Shown here: in pieces, positions 17,792-26,222 of the stretch
How positions within the stretch are numbered: the first letter of the stretch is position 1
How the letters are laid out: the number at the start of each line of letters is the position of its first letter
Source: Caryophanon sp.
GTDB taxonomy: Bacteria; Bacillota; Bacilli; Bacillales_A; Planococcaceae
Assembly: GCA_018384745.1 (NCBI GenBank)
Contig: JAHAYH010000100.1
Span: 1 to 44,040, forward strand
DNA: 44,040 bases
Direction: 5' to 3'
Made by a program: the position numbers and the translations under genes
Notes under the pieces: model-generated
The model's database searches: none
The model's input: only the letters and a program-made list of their open reading frames with translations
What the model was told of the DNA's origin: nothing

Positions 17792-18463
17792 ATGGGACAA
17801 TGGGAGCGCTTTTTAAACCCATATAAGCAAGCTGTCGATGAGCTGAAGGTAAAGCTAAAGGGCATGCGTTCACAATTTGGCATTAACAATACAAATTCAC
17901 CGATTGAATTTGTAACAGGTCGCGTAAAGCCACTTGCAAGTATTTATGATAAAACGTTAGAAAAAGGGCTGCCATTTGAGCCTTCGGATACGCTTGCACT
18001 TGAAATTCAAGATATCGCAGGCGTGCGCATTATGTGTCAATTCATCGATGATATTTTCACGGTTGTCGATCTATTGCGTCAACGCAACGACATGCGCATT
18101 ATTGAAGAACGCGATTACATTAGCCATAGTAAAAGCAGTGGCTACCGTTCGCACCATGTCATTATCGAATACCCAGTCGAGACGATTCACGGTACGAAAA
18201 TTGTTTTTGCTGAAATTCAAATTCGCACATTGGCGATGAACTTTTGGGCATCGATTGAGCATTCGTTAAACTATAAATATAAGGGAGACTTCCCAGAAGA
18301 AATTAAAAATCGTCTACAAAGTGCAGCGGAGGCCGCCTTTAAATTAGATGAGGAAATGTCGCAAATTCGCAGTGAAATTCACGAGGCACAAGCGTATTTT
18401 ACGGAGCTAAAAGAAGGCGACAATCCAAAAACAAATCGACCGAAAAAGGAGCGTGATGCATGA
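17792..18463 (+). CDS. relQ: RelQ/YjbM, small alarmone (p)ppGpp synthetase
   Basis: A 223-residue stand-alone synthetase without hydrolase or TGS/ACT domains. Signature motifs: [51 protein letters not shown] and [24 protein letters not shown], the RelA/SpoT synthetase fold that binds ATP and GDP/GTP. It makes (p)ppGpp or related alarmones in response to cell-envelope stress. The C-terminal helix with [17 protein letters not shown] mediates tetramer formation in the family. GAGAGGAG precedes the ATG. Its stop overlaps the nadK start (ATGA). Confidence 0.95.
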   Translation: MGQWERFLNPYKQAVDELKVKLKGMRSQFGINNTNSPIEFVTGRVKPLASIYDKTLEKGLPFEPSDTLALEIQDIAGVRIMCQFIDDIFTVVDLLRQRNDMRIIEERDYISHSKSSGYRSHHVIIEYPVETIHGTKIVFAEIQIRTLAMNFWASIEHSLNYKYKGDFPEEIKNRLQSAAEAAFKLDEEMSQIRSEIHEAQAYFTELKEGDNPKTNRPKKERDA

Positions 18464-19263
18464 TGAACTTTGCGATTCAAGCACGTTTAGATGACCAATC
18501 AAACGAGTTAGCACAACTAGCAAAAACGTATTTATTAGATTTCGGCTTAAAACATGATGAGGAAAGCCCAGATATTGTGCTATCGATCGGGGGAGACGGT
18601 ACGCTTTTACATGCGTTCCATCGCTTTTCACACTTGCTGGATAAAGTTGCTTTCGTCGGGATTCATACAGGCCATTTAGGATTTTATGCCGACTGGAAGC
18701 CATCTGAGCTTGAAAAGTTAGTATTATCGATTGCGAAAAAAGACTTCAATGTTGTGGAATATCCATTGCTTGAAATTCAAGTGCATCACCACAATTCAGC
18801 GGTGAACAAATATTTAGCATTAAATGAAGCAACGGTGAAATCACCGAGTGTGACGCTCGTGATGGATGTGGAGCTAAACGGCAAACACTTTGAACGCTTC
18901 CGTGGTGATGGGCTTTGTGTGTCAACACCATCCGGTTCAACTGCCTACAATAAAGCACTCGGGGGCGCCATCATTCACCCGACGTTGCAGGCGATTCAAT
19001 TAACAGAAATGGCATCGATCAATAACCGCGTGTTCCGTACAGTAGGCTCTTCACTTGTGCTACCAGCACATCACAATTGTGAGCTGAAACCTGTATCTGA
19101 ATCACAAGAGTTCAATATGACGATTGACCATATTAGCTTATCGCAATCGGACGTATCGAAAATTCAATGTACCGTTGCACGAGAAAAAGTACGCTTTGCA
19201 CGATTCCGCCCATTCCCATTTTGGGAGCGCGTGCATGAATCGTTCGTTTCAAACGATGTGTAA
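18460..19263 (+). CDS. nadK: NAD kinase
   Basis: A 267-residue NAD kinase (PpnK). The phosphate-binding GGDGT is at 44-48 within [19 protein letters not shown] at 122-123, and the diagnostic [15 protein letters not shown] at 156-170. It phosphorylates NAD+ to NADP+ using ATP or polyphosphate. The start overlaps the relQ stop by four bases, so translation is coupled; AAGGAG lies 8 bases upstream. Its 3' end overlaps the pseudouridine synthase start. The yjbM-nadK-yjbO order is that of B. subtilis. Confidence 0.95.
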   Translation: MMNFAIQARLDDQSNELAQLAKTYLLDFGLKHDEESPDIVLSIGGDGTLLHAFHRFSHLLDKVAFVGIHTGHLGFYADWKPSELEKLVLSIAKKDFNVVEYPLLEIQVHHHNSAVNKYLALNEATVKSPSVTLVMDVELNGKHFERFRGDGLCVSTPSGSTAYNKALGGAIIHPTLQAIQLTEMASINNRVFRTVGSSLVLPAHHNCELKPVSESQEFNMTIDHISLSQSDVSKIQCTVAREKVRFARFRPFPFWERVHESFVSNDV

Positions 19264-20152
19264 TCAATTTCAACTGACGTTTCAGACACAAACTGACGGA
19301 GTATTGCTGCGTGAAGCATTGCTCGGTCAGTTTGGCATTTCAAAACGTGCGTTAACAGCAATTAAGTACGATGGCGGACAATTGCTCGTAAACGGCGAAG
19401 AGCGAACGGTGCGACACGTGCTGAAACAAGGCGATGAAGTAAAAATTATTTTCCCAATTGAAAAACCGAGCGAAGGATTGATTGCAGAGGAAGGGCCACT
19501 TCATATTGTGTATGAAGACGAGGCAATTTTACTGCTCAATAAGGCGCCGTATCAAAGCACTATTCCGTCGCGTGAGCATCCAACAGGCAGTGTCGCAAAC
19601 GTATTACTGCACTATTTTGAACAGACGAATTTGCAGTCTACAGCGCATATTGTGACGCGTTTAGATCGCGATACGTCAGGGCTGATGTGCATTGCAAAGC
19701 ATCGACACATTCACCACTTAATGGGTTTAGCACAAAAAACACATGATGTGGACCGCATGTATGAAGCGATCGTTCATGGACATGTCGCAGAAGATTTTAT
19801 CGAAGTGAAGGCGCCGATTGGTCGCAGTGACACGAGCATTATTGAGCGCGTTGTGCGTGAGGACGGACAACATGCGCATACAGATGTCACGGTGTTAAAG
19901 CGCTTTACGTATGACGGGCATGATTTAACACACGTGCGCTTAAAGTTATATACAGGCCGCACGCATCAAATTCGTGTACATTTAGCACATTTAGGGTATC
20001 CATTAATAGGAGACGGCTTGTATGGCGGGTCAAAAGAGCTGACTGATCGCCATGCGCTACATTGTGTTAAAATTCAATTTACACATCCAGTAACGCAGCA
20101 GCAGCACGTGCATGAAATTCCACTTGCCGCTGATTTACAGCGTTTTTTATAA
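19235..20152 (+). CDS. RluD-family pseudouridine synthase (YjbO type)
   Basis: A 305-residue protein with an N-terminal S4-like RNA-binding segment (about 15-75, [20 protein letters not shown]) and a catalytic domain. The active-site aspartate is in [46 protein letters not shown] is the second RluA/RluD signature. It isomerises specific uridines in rRNA or tRNA. The start at 19235 (GGGAG at 7 bases) overlaps nadK by 29 bases; another ATG at 19256 overlaps the nadK stop codon and is possible. The target uridine is unknown. Confidence 0.92.
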   Translation: MNRSFQTMCNQFQLTFQTQTDGVLLREALLGQFGISKRALTAIKYDGGQLLVNGEERTVRHVLKQGDEVKIIFPIEKPSEGLIAEEGPLHIVYEDEAILLLNKAPYQSTIPSREHPTGSVANVLLHYFEQTNLQSTAHIVTRLDRDTSGLMCIAKHRHIHHLMGLAQKTHDVDRMYEAIVHGHVAEDFIEVKAPIGRSDTSIIERVVREDGQHAHTDVTVLKRFTYDGHDLTHVRLKLYTGRTHQIRVHLAHLGYPLIGDGLYGGSKELTDRHALHCVKIQFTHPVTQQQHVHEIPLAADLQRFL

Positions 20153-20161
20153 CGTGGGGAG

Positions 20162-20205
20162 CTGTCTTTTTACGTGCAGAAGCGACGTAAGGAGGCAGTT
20201 TTTTT
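20162..20205 (+). terminator. Terminator after the pseudouridine synthase gene
   Basis: Arms CTGTCTTTTTACGT and ACGTAAGGAGGCAG pair over 14 positions with three G-U wobbles, followed by seven T residues. It closes the yjbL-relQ-nadK operon. No magnesium riboswitch is recognised between here and mgtE. Confidence 0.78.
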
Positions 20206-20296
20206 AGTCGGATGCACGAAGAAAAATAAATTGAACGACGCACAGTAGACGTCTATACTTATGAAGGTAGTGAAATCGTGAAAGGAGGTTGATTGT

Positions 20297-21667
20297 ATGA
20301 TAGACGAAAATGTTGAACGCGACGAGGAACAGCTTGTAAAAGAGCAGCTTCTTACGTATATTGAAGCGGATGATATTCAGCAATTCCGCGAGCAATATTT
20401 TGCGCTTCACCCGTATGAGCAGGCACAGTTTTATGAAAAGGTGACGCCTGATATACGTGAAAAAATCTATCACTATTTGTCTCCTGAAGAATTAGCGGAA
20501 GTGTTCCAAGCACTTGAACTAGAAGACGATGAATACGTACAGTTTTTAAACGAAATGGATGTTACGTACGCAGCAGCGATGTTATCAGAAATGAATTCCG
20601 ATGATGTCGTCGACGTATTGAATGAATTAGATGACGATGATCGTGAACATTACTTAACGTTAATGGATGATGAGACGGTCGAGGAAATTCATGACTTATT
20701 GCAATATGCGGACTACACAGCAGGTGCGATTATGACGACGGAGTATGTGGCGATTAATGAAAATTCGACAACGCGCTCAGCGATGCACATTTTACGAAAT
20801 GAAGCACCGACTGCTGAAACCATTTATTATTTATTCATTACAAATATGAAAAAGCAACTTGTTGGGGTTATTTCATTGCGTGACTTAATTGTTGCCGATG
20901 AGGATGTGCTCATTCGAGACGTCATGAATGAACGCGTTGTTTCGGTACACGCCAATGATGACCAAGAGGAAGTTGCACAAATTATGCGTGATTATAACTT
21001 TTTAGCGTTACCAGTTATTGATGACGATCAAACGTTGCTCGGTATTATTACCGTCGATGATATTATTGACGTTATCGATGAAGAGGCGGAGGATGATTAC
21101 TCCAAACTTGCCGGTATTTCTGATTTAGATAACTTTGAACAAGGCCCGTTAGCCGCTGCTAAAAAGCGCTTGCCATGGCTCATTATTTTATTATTTTTAG
21201 GGATGTTAACGGCGTCGTTAATGGCGCAATTTGAACATACGCTTGATGCGGTAGCTGTCCTGGCGATTTTTATTCCGCTTATTTCCGGAACGAGCGGTAA
21301 CAGCGGCACACAAGCACTTGCGGTAGCCATTCGTGGTTTAGCGACAAAAGATGCCGAAAAAAGCGATAGTAAAGTGCGTCTCCTCATACGTGAATTGAGT
21401 ACCGGAGCCATTATGGGTGTGCTTTGTGCACTCGTTGTCACAGGCATTGTATACGTATGGAAAGGGGAATTAGTGATCGGCATGCTTGTGGGGGTAGCGA
21501 TGTGCTGCTCGATTATTGTCGCAACATTAGCAGGTTCACTGATTCCGTTATTAATGGATCGTCTCGGTGTCGACCCAGCCGTTGCATCAGGACCATTTAT
21601 TACAACATTAAATGATATTACGAGTATTTTAATTTATTTAGGCTTAGCAACGATGTTTATTTTATAG
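20297..21667 (+). CDS. mgtE: MgtE magnesium channel/transporter
   Basis: A 456-residue protein with the full MgtE layout: acidic superhelical N-domain (about 1-130, with EMNSDDVVDVLNELDDDD), two CBS domains (about 135-265) and five membrane segments (about 285-456). IPLISGTSGNSGTQALAVAIRGL and the C-terminal ASGPFITTLNDITSI line the pore. The acidic cytoplasmic domains bind Mg2+ and close the channel when Mg2+ is high. AAAGGAGG precedes the ATG. It is followed 11 bases later by dut. Confidence 0.95.
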   Translation: MIDENVERDEEQLVKEQLLTYIEADDIQQFREQYFALHPYEQAQFYEKVTPDIREKIYHYLSPEELAEVFQALELEDDEYVQFLNEMDVTYAAAMLSEMNSDDVVDVLNELDDDDREHYLTLMDDETVEEIHDLLQYADYTAGAIMTTEYVAINENSTTRSAMHILRNEAPTAETIYYLFITNMKKQLVGVISLRDLIVADEDVLIRDVMNERVVSVHANDDQEEVAQIMRDYNFLALPVIDDDQTLLGIITVDDIIDVIDEEAEDDYSKLAGISDLDNFEQGPLAAAKKRLPWLIILLFLGMLTASLMAQFEHTLDAVAVLAIFIPLISGTSGNSGTQALAVAIRGLATKDAEKSDSKVRLLIRELSTGAIMGVLCALVVTGIVYVWKGELVIGMLVGVAMCCSIIVATLAGSLIPLLMDRLGVDPAVASGPFITTLNDITSILIYLGLATMFIL

Positions 21668-21678
21668 GAGGCACAACA

Positions 21679-22110
21679 ATGGAATTACGAATTAAACGCA
21701 TGCACGACGATGCGAAAATGCCACTTCAAGCGCGTGCAGGGGATGCAGGGATGGATTTATTTTCGGTGGAGGAGCAAGTTATTCCAGCAAAAGCATGGCG
21801 TTTAGTAAAAACAGGACTACAGATCGAGCTGCCAGCAGGGACAGAAGGGCAAGTGCGTCCAAGAAGCGGCTTAGCACTGAAGCATGGCATTACCGTATTA
21901 AATAGCCCTGGAACAATTGATGAGGGCTATCGCGGGGAAGTGGGCGTTGTGCTCATCAATCATAGCGATGTTGATTTTACGGTAGAAAAGCATATGCGTA
22001 TTGCGCAGCTTGTTGTTCAACTCGTGCCACAAGTAACGCTCGTTGAAGTGAGCGATGTAACGGAAACAGAGCGCGGTGCACAAGGCTTTGGTTCAAGTGG
22101 TGTGAAATAA
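21679..22110 (+). CDS. dut: dUTP diphosphatase (trimeric dUTPase)
   Basis: A 143-residue trimeric dUTPase with all five motifs: I AGDAGMDLFS, II PRSGLALK, III NSPGTIDEGYRGEVGV (catalytic Asp and uracil-discriminating Tyr), IV HMRIAQLVVQ and V ERGAQGFGSSG (P-loop-like arm). It hydrolyses dUTP to dUMP, keeping uracil out of DNA and feeding thymidylate synthesis. AGGAGG lies 8 bases upstream, and the gene probably shares the mgtE transcript. A strong bidirectional terminator follows. Confidence 0.96.
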   Translation: MELRIKRMHDDAKMPLQARAGDAGMDLFSVEEQVIPAKAWRLVKTGLQIELPAGTEGQVRPRSGLALKHGITVLNSPGTIDEGYRGEVGVVLINHSDVDFTVEKHMRIAQLVVQLVPQVTLVEVSDVTETERGAQGFGSSGVK

Positions 22111-22115
22111 AGTGT

Positions 22116-22157
22116 AAAATGACGGTACAAAACAATGCGTTTTGTACCGCCATTTTT
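22116..22157. terminator. Bidirectional terminator between dut and the GNAT gene
   Basis: An 18-bp stem with one mismatch (AAAATGACGGTACAAAAC with GTTTTGTACCGCCATTTT) overlaps the last codon of the minus-strand gene by two bases and can stop both convergent transcripts. Confidence 0.9.
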
Positions 22158-22599
22158 ATTTTAGTGACTTCTCCATGACACGATGCGGAATACCCGAATC
22201 CATAAACTCTGGAGATGTCGACTCATAATGCAGTTTCTCATAAAAAGGTACAGCAAATGATTGTGCTGTTAGTTTTAATCGTTTTAGTTCAACTTGCTTT
22301 GCATATTTTTCGACTTCTTTCATAATTAACACACCTAAACCAGTTCCACGATACTCTTTCATTACACAAACACGTTCGACAATGCCAATGTCAGAAGGTA
22401 ATACTTGAACGCGCGCTGTCGCGACAATTTTGTCTCCATCGTACGCAACGAAATGTGTCGACGACTCGTCAAATTCATCGCGCTCTAAGTGCGGCGGAAT
22501 GCCTTGTTCTTTAATGAATACGTCACGACGAATCGCAAAGGCTGCTTCGCGTTCAGCCTCTGTTTCGACAAGCTTCGCCCTAAACAACTTAACGTTCAC
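22156..22599 (-). CDS. GNAT N-acetyltransferase (YjcF/ElaA type)
   Basis: A 147-residue GNAT domain. The acetyl-CoA-binding motif A is VERVCVMKEYRGTGLGVLIMKEV (about residues 73-95), with the R-G-x-G-x-G pyrophosphate loop. The REAAFAIRRDVFIKEQGIPPHLERDEFD segment at the N-terminus is typical of the YjcF/ElaA subgroup. The acceptor is unknown. It starts with GTG without a clear ribosome binding site and overlaps the upstream phosphoesterase gene by 11 bases, so it depends on translational coupling. Confidence 0.86.
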   Translation of the reverse strand: MNVKLFRAKLVETEAEREAAFAIRRDVFIKEQGIPPHLERDEFDESSTHFVAYDGDKIVATARVQVLPSDIGIVERVCVMKEYRGTGLGVLIMKEVEKYAKQVELKRLKLTAQSFAVPFYEKLHYESTSPEFMDSGIPHRVMEKSLK

Positions 22600-23104
22600 C
22601 TGTTAAGCGGAACGTTTCATGTGCTGTCCAAGAACCATCTTCTAGCTGATACATTAGATGAATGCGGTCGATTGTTTCTTCCTCATCCACGCCTGTCATA
22701 CGTAGTTGTCCTAAAATATCATCATGTTCACTGTCAGTCATTTTTTGTGCAATCGTAATATGCGGAACGAATGTATGCTTTTTATCTCCAAATGGAATCG
22801 CTTCAGTAATTTGTTCGTGAATGGCGATTAACTGTTCAGTTGGTTCGATACGGAAATAAATCGCATTTGTTACTGGGAAAAAGGAGCTAATGCGTGATGC
22901 GTGAATATGAAGCGGTGCAAAGTCACTAGCAATGGTTGATAATGCTTCTGAAATTTTATGAACTTCTGTTTCATCAACCTCAAATGGATCTTTCAATGTC
23001 ATGTGAGGTGTTACAAGAGCGTAATGCGGATCGTAACGTTTACGATATGTATTCGCTAAATCTTGTAATTTTTTTGATGGAAATGCAACAATACCATATT
23101 TCAA
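22589..23104 (-). CDS. 2H phosphoesterase (YjcG type)
   Basis: A 171-residue protein of the 2'-5' RNA ligase/cyclic phosphodiesterase superfamily. The two HxTx motifs are HMTL (residues 34-37) and HITI (near 114-117), which form the symmetrical active site. Relatives hydrolyse 2',3'-cyclic or linear 2'-5' phosphodiesters; the substrate of YjcG is not established. The start is a TTG with AGGAGG 9 bases upstream; no in-frame ATG nearby fits better. It is co-transcribed with the GNAT gene it overlaps. Confidence 0.85.
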   Translation of the reverse strand: MKYGIVAFPSKKLQDLANTYRKRYDPHYALVTPHMTLKDPFEVDETEVHKISEALSTIASDFAPLHIHASRISSFFPVTNAIYFRIEPTEQLIAIHEQITEAIPFGDKKHTFVPHITIAQKMTDSEHDDILGQLRMTGVDEEETIDRIHLMYQLEDGSWTAHETFRLTGER

Positions 23105-23193
23105 ACTAATCGACCTCCTGAGAATGTAACAGTCTATTTTTTACATGTTAAGTATAACAGAAAACGGTCGTAAAGTATGTTGAAAACGTTGAA

Positions 23194-23913
23194 TTAACTG
23201 AAATTTTCTACAATGGCACGTCGTAAATCAGGCTGCCAATATTTCCACGTATGGTTGCCGTCAAACTCCTCATAAAACACATCGAAGCGGCGCTCTTCCA
23301 TCAAAGCGTGCAGCTCGCGGTTTGGTGTTAAAAAGTCACGAATCGTTTTATCGGTCGTCACAACGCGGTCTTCCTGCTTGCCGGTAATATGGTAAATCGA
23401 CAGCGCATCGATGTTTGTAAACGTGCGCACTGCTTCCATGACATGCTCATCAACATATGGAGACTGCATGATCACTTTGCCGAAAATATGCGGATATTGA
23501 ATAGCCGTTAATAGCGAAATAGTCGCCGCCATCGAGTCGCCAATTAACCCGCGCCCAAGTCCCATTTGCAGCGTTGGGAATTCCTCGTCTAAATATGGCA
23601 CGAGCTCGTGTGCTAAGAAACGCATATACGCTTCAAAAAGGTCGCCAGTTGGGATATACTTTCGTTGACGGTCTTTTGCATTTTTGTACGGCACGCCGAC
23701 AATGATTAAGTTTTCCACTTCAAAGTCATGATGTAGCTCGTCTGCTAAACGTGGAATACGTCCTAATTGGAAGTAATCACGACCGTCTGAGGCGATGAGA
23801 ACAGAATGTTTTACAAGCGGTGTGAAATTTGGTGGAATATATATAAGCAGCTTAAGCTCTTCTTGTAATGCTTCACTATAAAAATCGATTTCTTTTACCG
23901 ATCCTTTTTCCAT
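23194..23913 (-). CDS. Alpha/beta-hydrolase esterase (YjcH/enterochelin esterase type)
   Basis: A 239-residue esterase-D/Fes-like hydrolase. The nucleophile elbow is GLIGDSMAAT (G-x-S-x-A rather than G-x-S-x-G), with the histidine in FDGNHTWKYWQPDL near the C-terminus. The N-terminal beta-sandwich-like LKLLIYIPPNF and ILIASDGRDYF segments are typical. No signal peptide is seen, so it is cytoplasmic. In other Firmicutes related enzymes open siderophore esters, but no siderophore genes are near. AGGAGG precedes the ATG. It stands first in the group with the 2H phosphoesterase and GNAT genes. Confidence 0.82.
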   Translation of the reverse strand: MEKGSVKEIDFYSEALQEELKLLIYIPPNFTPLVKHSVLIASDGRDYFQLGRIPRLADELHHDFEVENLIIVGVPYKNAKDRQRKYIPTGDLFEAYMRFLAHELVPYLDEEFPTLQMGLGRGLIGDSMAATISLLTAIQYPHIFGKVIMQSPYVDEHVMEAVRTFTNIDALSIYHITGKQEDRVVTTDKTIRDFLTPNRELHALMEERRFDVFYEEFDGNHTWKYWQPDLRRAIVENFS

Positions 23914-24022
23914 AAAAAAGTCCTCCTAAAAGTAGTCTTTTCGATTTTACCATAAAACGCTTACATTCGTGAGAGGCATGCTTGTCGCTAGTCAATTTAT
24001 TCGAGAAATGGGGAGTTTGTGT

Positions 24023-24577
24023 ATGTATCAAAAACCAACGAGAGTTCATTCAGAAGTCGTGTATAAAGCAACGCGCGATGGGTTAGAACGTCGCGGTGTG
24101 ACAATTGAAGATATTGGGGAAATTGTGTACAAAATGCAGTCACCGTATAACATCGGTTTAACGATGGCACATTGCTTTGAGTCGGTAGAACGCGTATTGC
24201 ATAAGCGTGAAATTCAGCATGCGGTGTTAGTCGGTATAGAATTAGATGAACTAGCAGAGAAAAAGCTGTTATCAGAACCGTTACAACAAATTGTTGAATC
24301 GGACGAAGGTTTATTTGGTGTCGATGAAACGATTGCACTTGGGTCAGTATTTACGTACGGCAGTATTGCAGTAACGACATTTGGTCATTTAGATAAACAA
24401 AAAATCGGCATTATTGAAAAGCTTGATACGAAAATTGGCGATGGACGCGTCAATACGTTTTTAGACGATTTAGTCGGCAGTATTGCGGCATGCGCTGCGT
24501 CGCGTATTGCACATAAAAGCCGTGATTTAGAAGAAGAGGGCGAGACGTTTAAAGCGATTGACCCAGAGGAAGTATAA
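24023..24577 (+). CDS. Phosphatidylglycerophosphatase A-like protein (YutG type)
   Basis: A 184-residue PgpA-family protein. Conserved segments are GVTIEDIGEIVYKMQSPY, REIQHAVLVGIELDELAEKKLLSEPLQQIVESDEGLFGVDE and KIGDGRVNTFLDDLVGSIAACAASRIAHK, which carry the clustered acidic residues of the family. Gram-positive members lack the membrane segments of E. coli PgpA and are soluble. A role in phosphatidylglycerol synthesis is assumed from the family name and not proven for this subgroup. The start at 24023 follows GGGGAG; a longer frame has no ribosome binding site. Confidence 0.82.
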   Translation: MYQKPTRVHSEVVYKATRDGLERRGVTIEDIGEIVYKMQSPYNIGLTMAHCFESVERVLHKREIQHAVLVGIELDELAEKKLLSEPLQQIVESDEGLFGVDETIALGSVFTYGSIAVTTFGHLDKQKIGIIEKLDTKIGDGRVNTFLDDLVGSIAACAASRIAHKSRDLEEEGETFKAIDPEEV

Positions 24578-24587
24578 CAACGAGATC

Positions 24588-24622
24588 GGCAGTGTGACAT
24601 TCGCTCACGCTGTCGTTTATTT
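24588..24622 (+). terminator. Terminator after the PgpA-like gene
   Basis: A 10-bp stem (GGCAGTGTGA with TCACGCTGTC, two wobble pairs) is followed by GTTTATTTT. It is of moderate strength. Confidence 0.65.
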
Positions 24623-24672
24623 TCGGGCATGTATGCTACAATAGTGATGATGTACAAATAAAGGAGAATAAC

Positions 24673-25266
24673 ATGAAATTAAGCGATATTAAAACTCTTG
24701 TTAAAAGTGTCCCGATTATTTTAGCGGTCGCACTTTATTTAATTTTTAAACCAGATGCAGCAGATGAAGCAACGATCACACCAGAAGATGCTGCCGCATT
24801 AACAGGCAATGAACTGTACGATGTCACATATGTCGAAGCGAGCGATGGCGATACGATTACCGTTAATGTTGATGGTAAAAAAGAGCGCGTCCGCCTCCTG
24901 TTAATCGATACGCCAGAAATGAACTACAAAGAAAACAATCCACAGCCATACGCAGAGGAAGCGAAGCAGTTTACAATCGATTTATTACAACAGGCTAAAA
25001 CGGTTCAGCTACTGCATGATGTAGGTGACAAAGCGGATCATTACGATCGTTTACTTGCATACGTCTTTGTTGATGGGGTGTTGTTACAGGAGCGCTTGTT
25101 GCAAGAAGGCTATGCCGCGGTGCGTTATAAATATGCGCCAAACACAACGCTTGAGCAGCAATTATATGCCATCCAAGACGAAGCAAAAAAGGCAAAAGCA
25201 AATATTTGGGCAACAGACGGTTACTTTGATGAAAAAACAGGTTTTGATGAAAACGCAATAAAGTAG
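24673..25266 (+). CDS. Membrane-anchored or secreted thermonuclease (SNase family)
   Basis: A 197-residue staphylococcal-nuclease-type enzyme. An N-terminal hydrophobic segment (about 11-26) acts as signal or anchor; no clear cleavage site is seen. The catalytic core is present: VEASDGDTITV (Ca2+ ligand), RVRLLLIDTPE (R74, D79, E82) and YDRLLAYVFVDG (R126). It cleaves DNA and RNA outside the cell with Ca2+, for nutrient or biofilm DNA turnover. AAAGGAG precedes the ATG and a terminator follows, so it is monocistronic. A weak -10 TACAAT lies upstream. Confidence 0.92.
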   Translation: MKLSDIKTLVKSVPIILAVALYLIFKPDAADEATITPEDAAALTGNELYDVTYVEASDGDTITVNVDGKKERVRLLLIDTPEMNYKENNPQPYAEEAKQFTIDLLQQAKTVQLLHDVGDKADHYDRLLAYVFVDGVLLQERLLQEGYAAVRYKYAPNTTLEQQLYAIQDEAKKAKANIWATDGYFDEKTGFDENAIK

Positions 25267-25275
25267 TAGCTTAAC

Positions 25276-25317
25276 GGTACTTTTTACGATAAAATTTGTA
25301 AAAAGTACCCTTTTTTT
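25276..25317 (+). terminator. Terminator of the thermonuclease gene
   Basis: A perfect 12-bp stem (GGTACTTTTTAC with GTAAAAAGTACC) is followed by C and seven T residues. Confidence 0.9.
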
Positions 25318-25332
25318 AACGTCGCAAAAAGA

Positions 25333-25355
25333 CAATTGAGAATGATTTGCAATTG
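25333..25355. promoter_or_regulatory. Fur box upstream of isdC
   Basis: TGAGAATGATTTGCA (25338-25352) matches the Fur consensus TGATAAT-N-ATTATCA at 11 of 14 positions and sits inside a wider inverted repeat bounded by CAATTG on both sides. It lies 47 bases before the NEAT-protein start, over the expected promoter, so iron should repress the gene. Confidence 0.78.
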
Positions 25356-25401
25356 TGTCATCATTAATGAGAGAGAAAAATTGAGAATGAAGGTGAATAA
25401 T

Positions 25402-26160
25402 ATGTTCAAAAAGATCATCGCATCACTCGTGCTTGCACTGTTTTCAGTCGCGCTATACATGCCAACTATGTCACAGGCAAAGTTAGCAGACGGTATTTAT
25501 TCGATCCCGTACCAAGTGAATAACAACGGAAAAGATGTGCCATCAGTCGGCAATGACTATTTCGTGAAACCAGCAAAACTAACGGTTGAAAATGGTAAAA
25601 TGGTTGCAGAAATGACGGTGAAAAACGCCTCGTGGATTGTGAAGCTAGAAGCACCAAACTATAAAGAGTTACGCGTTGACACAGCAAACGACACGCGCTT
25701 ATTCCAGTTTGAGGTTGCGGATTTAAGCGCCAAAACAGCGGTATCGATGCGCGTAGAAATTCCACATTTAGACTATTATCATTCATACACAGTCGATTTT
25801 GTTTTTGATGAAGCAAAGGCGACAAAAACAGGGAACGTCGCGAGCCAACAAGCGGTCGCATCAACAACACCTGTTGCTGCAACAACGGCCGTTAACTCTG
25901 CATCAGCAGGCGTAGCTGCACAGCAAGCCGCAGATCATAAAGCAGCAGAGAATGCTTCAACGACGAAGGTAATTACGTCACCGAAGACGACTACTTCAAA
26001 CACAACAACTACAAAGCCAGCGACGTCAACAACAGCAAAGACGACTACGACATCGCAGGTGAAAAATCCGCAAACGAGCGATGAACTGCCATATATTGCA
26101 CTTGCATTATTATGTGTATCTGCATTTCTCATCATTCGTCTGCGTAAACAAACAGCGTAA
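25402..26160 (+). CDS. isdC: IsdC-like NEAT-domain heme-binding surface protein
   Basis: A 252-residue cell-wall protein. Signal peptide 1-26 (ending SQA), one NEAT domain (about 27-138), a Thr/Ala-rich spacer (about 145-218) and the sortase B signal NPQTS (222-226) followed by a membrane segment and RLRKQTA tail. In the NEAT domain the heme strand reads YYHSYTVDF, with Y125 and Y129 in the Y-x3-Y arrangement that ligates heme iron. IsdC passes heme across the wall. The Fur box upstream and adjacent sortase B agree. The start at 25402 follows GAAGGTG. No heme ABC transporter (IsdDEF) or heme oxygenase is adjacent. Confidence 0.9.
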   Translation: MFKKIIASLVLALFSVALYMPTMSQAKLADGIYSIPYQVNNNGKDVPSVGNDYFVKPAKLTVENGKMVAEMTVKNASWIVKLEAPNYKELRVDTANDTRLFQFEVADLSAKTAVSMRVEIPHLDYYHSYTVDFVFDEAKATKTGNVASQQAVASTTPVAATTAVNSASAGVAAQQAADHKAAENASTTKVITSPKTTTSNTTTTKPATSTTAKTTTTSQVKNPQTSDELPYIALALLCVSAFLIIRLRKQTA

Positions 26161-26162
26161 AG

Positions 26163-26202
26163 AAATTCACCATTTTGTCGTGGACAAAATGGTGAATTTT
26201 TT
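26163..26202 (+). terminator. Terminator between isdC and srtB
   Basis: A perfect 17-bp stem (AAATTCACCATTTTGTC with its complement) with a three-base GTG loop ends in six T residues. It separates isdC from srtB, so the sortase is made either by read-through or from its own promoter. Confidence 0.9.
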
Positions 26203-26222
26203 GTGAGATGAGGGGATGACCA

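Noticed and set aside
20206-20296. Magnesium riboswitch (M-box or ykoK type) before mgtE
   Set aside because: The space after the preceding terminator is only about 90 bases and shows none of the conserved M-box segments.
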